In this document: positions 60,566 through 64,000 of the stretch, piece after piece
Position numbering within the stretch: position 1 is the stretch's first letter
How the letters are laid out: every line of letters begins with the position of its first letter
Assembly: GCA_012932295.1 (NCBI GenBank)
Contig: JAAONU010000002.1
Span: 37,445,521 to 37,509,520, forward strand
Length of the DNA: 64,000 bases
Source: Cyclina sinensis
Lineage: Eukaryota > Mollusca > Bivalvia > Venerida > Veneridae
Direction: 5' to 3'
Notes under the pieces: model-generated
Told to the model about the DNA's origin: nothing
What the model saw: only the letters and a program-made list of their open reading frames with translations
Databases searched by the model: none
Position numbers and translations under genes: made by a program

Positions 60566-62240
60566 TAAACAAGAGGGCCATGATGGCCCTGTATCGCTCA
60601 CCTGAGTATGACTGCATTTTACAAAAGTGGCTATGGACCTGGTTAACTGACCCCAGATGACCCATTTTCGAACTTGACCTAGAAATTATTGAAACAATCT
60701 TTCTGACAAATTTCAGGTTGTTTGGACTGAAAATGTTACCACTAGAGTGTTAACAAGGTTTTCCATATCTGGGCTCTATGACCTAGTTTTTGAACCTAGA
60801 TAGCCCATATTCGGACTTGAGCTAGAAATTATCAAAACAATCTTTCTGACAAATTTCCAGGGTATTTGGACTGAAAAAGTAGCCTCTAGAGTGTTAAAAA
60901 GGTTTTTCGATATTTGGGCTCTGTGACCTAGTTTTTTATCCTAGATGACCCATATCCAAACTTGAGCTACAAATAATCAAAACAACTTTTCTGACAAATT
61001 TCCAGGATATTTGGACTGAAAATGTATCCTCTAGAGTGTTAACAAGGTTTTTCCATATTTGGACTCTGTGACCTAGTTTTTGACCACTGATGACCCATAT
61101 TCGAACGTGAGCTAGAAATCAAAGAAGCAACCTTTCTAACAAATTTCCAAGTTATTTGGAATTTAAATCTTACCTCTAGAGTGTTAACAAGATTTTTTTC
61201 CATATTTTGGCTCTGTGACCTTGTTTTTGACCCAAAATGACCCAAACTCGAACTTGAACTAGAAATCATCAAACCAACCTGTCTGACAAATTTCAAGGAT
61301 ATTTGGACTGAAAATGTTACCTCTGCAGTGTTAAAAAGGTTTTTACATATTTGGGCTGTGACCTAGTTTTTGAACCCAGATGACCCATATCCAAATCAGA
61401 GCTAGAAATCATCGAAACAACCTTTCTGATAAATTTCAAGGACATTTGGACTGAAAATGTAACCTCTAGCGCATTAACAAGGTTTTTCTACTTTTGGGCT
61501 TTGTGACCTAGTTTTTGACCCCAGATAACCTATATTCAAAATTGAGCTAGAAATCATTGAAACAATCTTTTTGATAAATTTCCAGGTTATTTGAACTGAA
61601 AATGTTGGCTCTAGATTGTTAACAAGACTTTTCCATATTTGGGCTCTGTGACCCAGTTTTTAAACCCAGATGACCCATATTCAAACTTGACTTAAAAATC
61701 ATCAAAGCAACCTTTCTGACAAATTTCCAAGATAATTGGACTGAAAATGTAACCTCTGGAGTGTTAATAAGATTTTTCTATTTTTGGGCTCTATGACCTA
61801 GTTTTTGAACCCAGATGACCCATATTCAAACTTGAGCTAGAATTCAAAGAAGCAACCTTTCTGACAAATTTCCAGATTATTTGTGCTGAAAATGTTACCA
61901 CTAGAGTGTTATCAAGGTTTTTCAATATTTGGGCTCTGTGACCTAGTTTTTGACCCCAGATAATCCATATCCAAACTTGAGTTAGAATTCATTGATACAA
62001 CTTTTCTGACAAATTTTCAGGATATTTGGACTGAAAATGTAGCCTCTAGAGTGTTAAAACAAGGTTTTTCTATATTTGGGCTCTGTGACCTAGTTTTTCA
62101 ACCCAGATAACCCATGTTCGAACTCGTCTGAGAAATCATTGGGCATCCTGACCAAGTTTCAAGACAACTGAGGCAAAAATGTGACCGCTAGAGCGTTAAC
62201 AAACTAAGTGTGGACAGACGACGGACGACGGACATTGATC
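60566..62240 (+). repeat. Array of about 145-bp units within an interspersed repeat
   Basis: The region begins with ACAAGAGGGCCATGATGGCC and CTGTATCGCTCACCTGAG. It then has about 11 head-to-tail units (period 143-145 bp) with landmarks CTTTCTGACAAATTTCCAG, GGACTGAAAATGT, CTCTAGAGTGTTAACAAGG and GGGCTCTGTGACCTAGTTTT. It closes with GACAGACGACGGACGACGGA. The head and tail sentences are, from memory, hallmarks of a repeat family abundant in bivalves, whose internal unit is here expanded. An 85-codon minus-strand frame inside is accidental. Confidence 0.9.
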
Positions 62241-62636
62241 GATCCTAAAAAGCACCGTATCAAGTAAGATAGAATGATCAGTTTAAGTGCAGATTCAAAT
62301 ATTTCTCGCTGAACTATAAAAGATAGCTATACTTTTACAAAACCAAGATGTAAAACTGAGAGAAAGAAAGAAACTAATGGTAGACTCGTTTCAGTTTAAA
62401 TAGAATGCAAAAAAGTAGTCAGATACAATACTTACATATTAAACATAAATATCCATTAACACAAAATTTCAGCGTGAAACTATGGTATCTGGCATACTTC
62501 TTCATTTCTTGGAAATGGCAATATATTTGAATTTTCAGAGATGAGCAAGATAATCATTTTACATTTTCAACAGATACGACTGTTTCGCGCTCAACCCTCG
62601 TAATGTGTTTAGTTTTTGGTTTCAATACTCTGAATC
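62241..62636. other. Intergenic sequence
   Basis: I see nothing supportable. Confidence 0.4.
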
Positions 62637-62957
62637 TATCTATCTATCTATCTATCTATCTATTTATCTGTCTGTCTGTCTGTCTGTCTGTTTATCCTCG
62701 GGTACCGGTCACCCATATGACGCCTCCTGCAGAGATTAGTTATTTTAGGTCGTGCAAGATACAGAAAGCATCCCGTTCCAGAGACACACTTGGTTCTTGT
62801 CCATGCTTGGTGTATAGCACTGATACATAAGACCTCGGTTTATAACGTCTCATCCGAAAGACAATTAGTAATTGTAGTGGAGGAGCGGGGGATCGAACTC
62901 ACGACCCCCGTATTACCAGTCTAGCGCGTTACTACTGGACTACTGACCTGCTCCTGT
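62637..62957 (-). mobile_element. tRNA-derived SINE with (TAGA)n/(CAGA)n tail
   Basis: On the minus strand the head at about 62957 has TAGTCCAGTAG (A box, 62932-62942), a full match to the pol III consensus, and GAGTTCGATCC (B box, 62890-62900). The body continues to a 3' tail of CAGA then TAGA tetranucleotides (62637-62690). It differs in head and tail from the SINE at 21301-21572, so two SINE families are present. Confidence 0.82.
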
Positions 62958-63235
62958 CGTTTCGTAATGGTCAAACAATACATATACAAGAAAAACATTG
63001 GTGCACAGCAACAAGGCGGCGCAGAAGATTCTGAAGAAGTGAACGTGTCAGAGTGTTGTAATTTTTCACATACAAAATATTTATGTAACTGTACAATTGT
63101 TAGTATCTTTAAACAGAAAATCTGTGAGTGCGTTTCTTACTCGTGCCACCTTTGCTAGCCCAATACTCCTAGCGCTGACCCAAAGAATCGATTCCCTGAC
63201 GCGTTTGTCTGAGGTTGCATCTATATAGATGTCAG
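62958..63235. other. Intergenic sequence
   Basis: A 63-codon plus-strand frame (62967-63158) contains a Cys-rich end but no recognisable domain or splice support; uncalled. Confidence 0.35.
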
Positions 63236-63425
63236 GTCTTTTCTCTACCTCTACATGTTCGCACTAGTGGTTACTCTATCTCTTCATGTTCGCACCAGTC
63301 GTTTCGCTACCTACATGTACATGTTCGCACTAGTTGTTTCGCTACCTCTACATGTTCGCACCAGTCGTTTCGCTACCTCTACATGTTCGCACTAGTCGTT
63401 TTGTTACCTACCTTTACATGTTCGA
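63236..63425 (+). repeat. 31-bp tandem repeat, about six copies
   Basis: The unit contains CTCTACATGTTCGCACTAGT and CGTTTCGCTAC. One copy has an extra ACATGTAC. Confidence 0.93.
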
Positions 63426-63429
63426 AGTA

Positions 63430-64000
63430 GTTCATCTGGTATACAACCCCTTTATTTACAATTTGACCGTACTGGGCTGGCTTTACAAAAATGATAATTT
63501 CAATTTGCTTTAATTATACTACTAGTATTTGGAACAAGGGCTTTACAGATCAGTCTGACAATATAATTGGAGAATATTTTCATAAAACTATAAAACTTGA
63601 AACGAACGATGTACTAAAACATTTGTTCTCAAATAGTTCAAGATGAGCGATGGCATATAGTGTATAACTTTTTCATAAAGGACATAAAGTTCTACTACTA
63701 TACTATTGAGACAGTGGTAAAATCTCGTTTCGCAAACTCATACCTACACTGCTGTAATCATGTATGCAATGAAAGAAAATTGAAAGTGAAACTGAGAAAT
63801 CAATCAATAGAAACAGAACTGAAATCAGTAGCATCAGTGAATAAGACTCGAGTGTAAACACACTTCCAACAAAAAGAACCGAGTGAAAAGAAGAAATCTA
63901 GAAAAAAAAAACCTAAATGAAAATAAATCAGTATGTATTGAGACAATGGGAAATGAACAAGAACAATTGATCCAGATCGATAAAAAGCTTTAAAGCGTGA
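63430..64000. other. Intergenic AT-rich sequence to window end
   Basis: I see nothing supportable. Confidence 0.4.

Overview
This is AT-rich, intron-rich and heavily repeat-laden eukaryotic DNA. It most likely comes from a bivalve mollusc. The evidence is long introns with consensus GT-AG junctions, tRNA-derived SINEs, hAT, Tc1 and TTAA-type DNA transposons, a non-LTR retrotransposon, kilobase minisatellites, and interspersed repeat families that I recall as typical of clam-like genomes. The species cannot be fixed from the sequence alone. I see no rRNA gene, intact tRNA gene, CRISPR array or prokaryotic operon.

Two host genes can be assembled from phase-matched exons, both on the + strand. 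Gene A (9469-14626, four coding exons) encodes a 179-residue secreted protein with two Kazal-type domains. Both domains are cut by a phase-2 intron at the same place, and the second is completed only by an exon at 14521-14626. Gene B (33295-51988, five coding exons, all introns phase 1) encodes a 201-residue secreted low-complexity protein: signal peptide, Gly/Tyr/Thr stretch, Lys/Arg block, Thr/Pro linker, Gly/Gln/Val/Tyr-rich end. That composition is like a shell-matrix or byssal protein. Its 3' end is unresolved: the last exon has two competing frames, and strong splice sites lie beyond the apparent stop.

The most unusual object is a 4.2-kb transposon at 15133-19339, flanked by TTAA. It ends in two nearly identical 470-bp DIRECT repeats, and each of those is bounded by its own 13-bp inverted repeats, like a bacterial composite transposon. 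Between them lie a 647-residue Mutator/Kolobok-like transposase on + and, convergently on -, a 126-residue His-Me finger endonuclease. The latter reproduces the I-PpoI spacing of catalytic His, zinc ligands and Asn.

Region by region: 0.5-1.35 kb 39-bp minisatellite; 3.3-4.3 kb Tc1-like relic; 4.6-6.35 kb 27-bp minisatellite split cleanly by a 935-bp hAT-type element with an 8-bp target duplication; 7.16-7.45 kb foldback MITE; 9.5-14.6 kb gene A with a 2.3-kb 42-bp array in its second intron; 15.1-19.3 kb composite transposon; 21.3-21.6 kb SINE; 23.4-24.1 kb 43-bp array split by a TA-flanked MITE; 25-27.5 kb tandem segmental duplication; 29.8-32.2 kb frameshifted LINE; 33.3-52 (perhaps 57.6) kb gene B with a 52-bp array, a duplicated interspersed repeat and a 66-bp array; 59.2-59.6 kb transposase relic; 60.6-62.2 kb 145-bp array; 62.6-63.0 kb SINE; 63.2-63.4 kb 31-bp array. 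The rest is AT-rich sequence in which I see nothing supportable.
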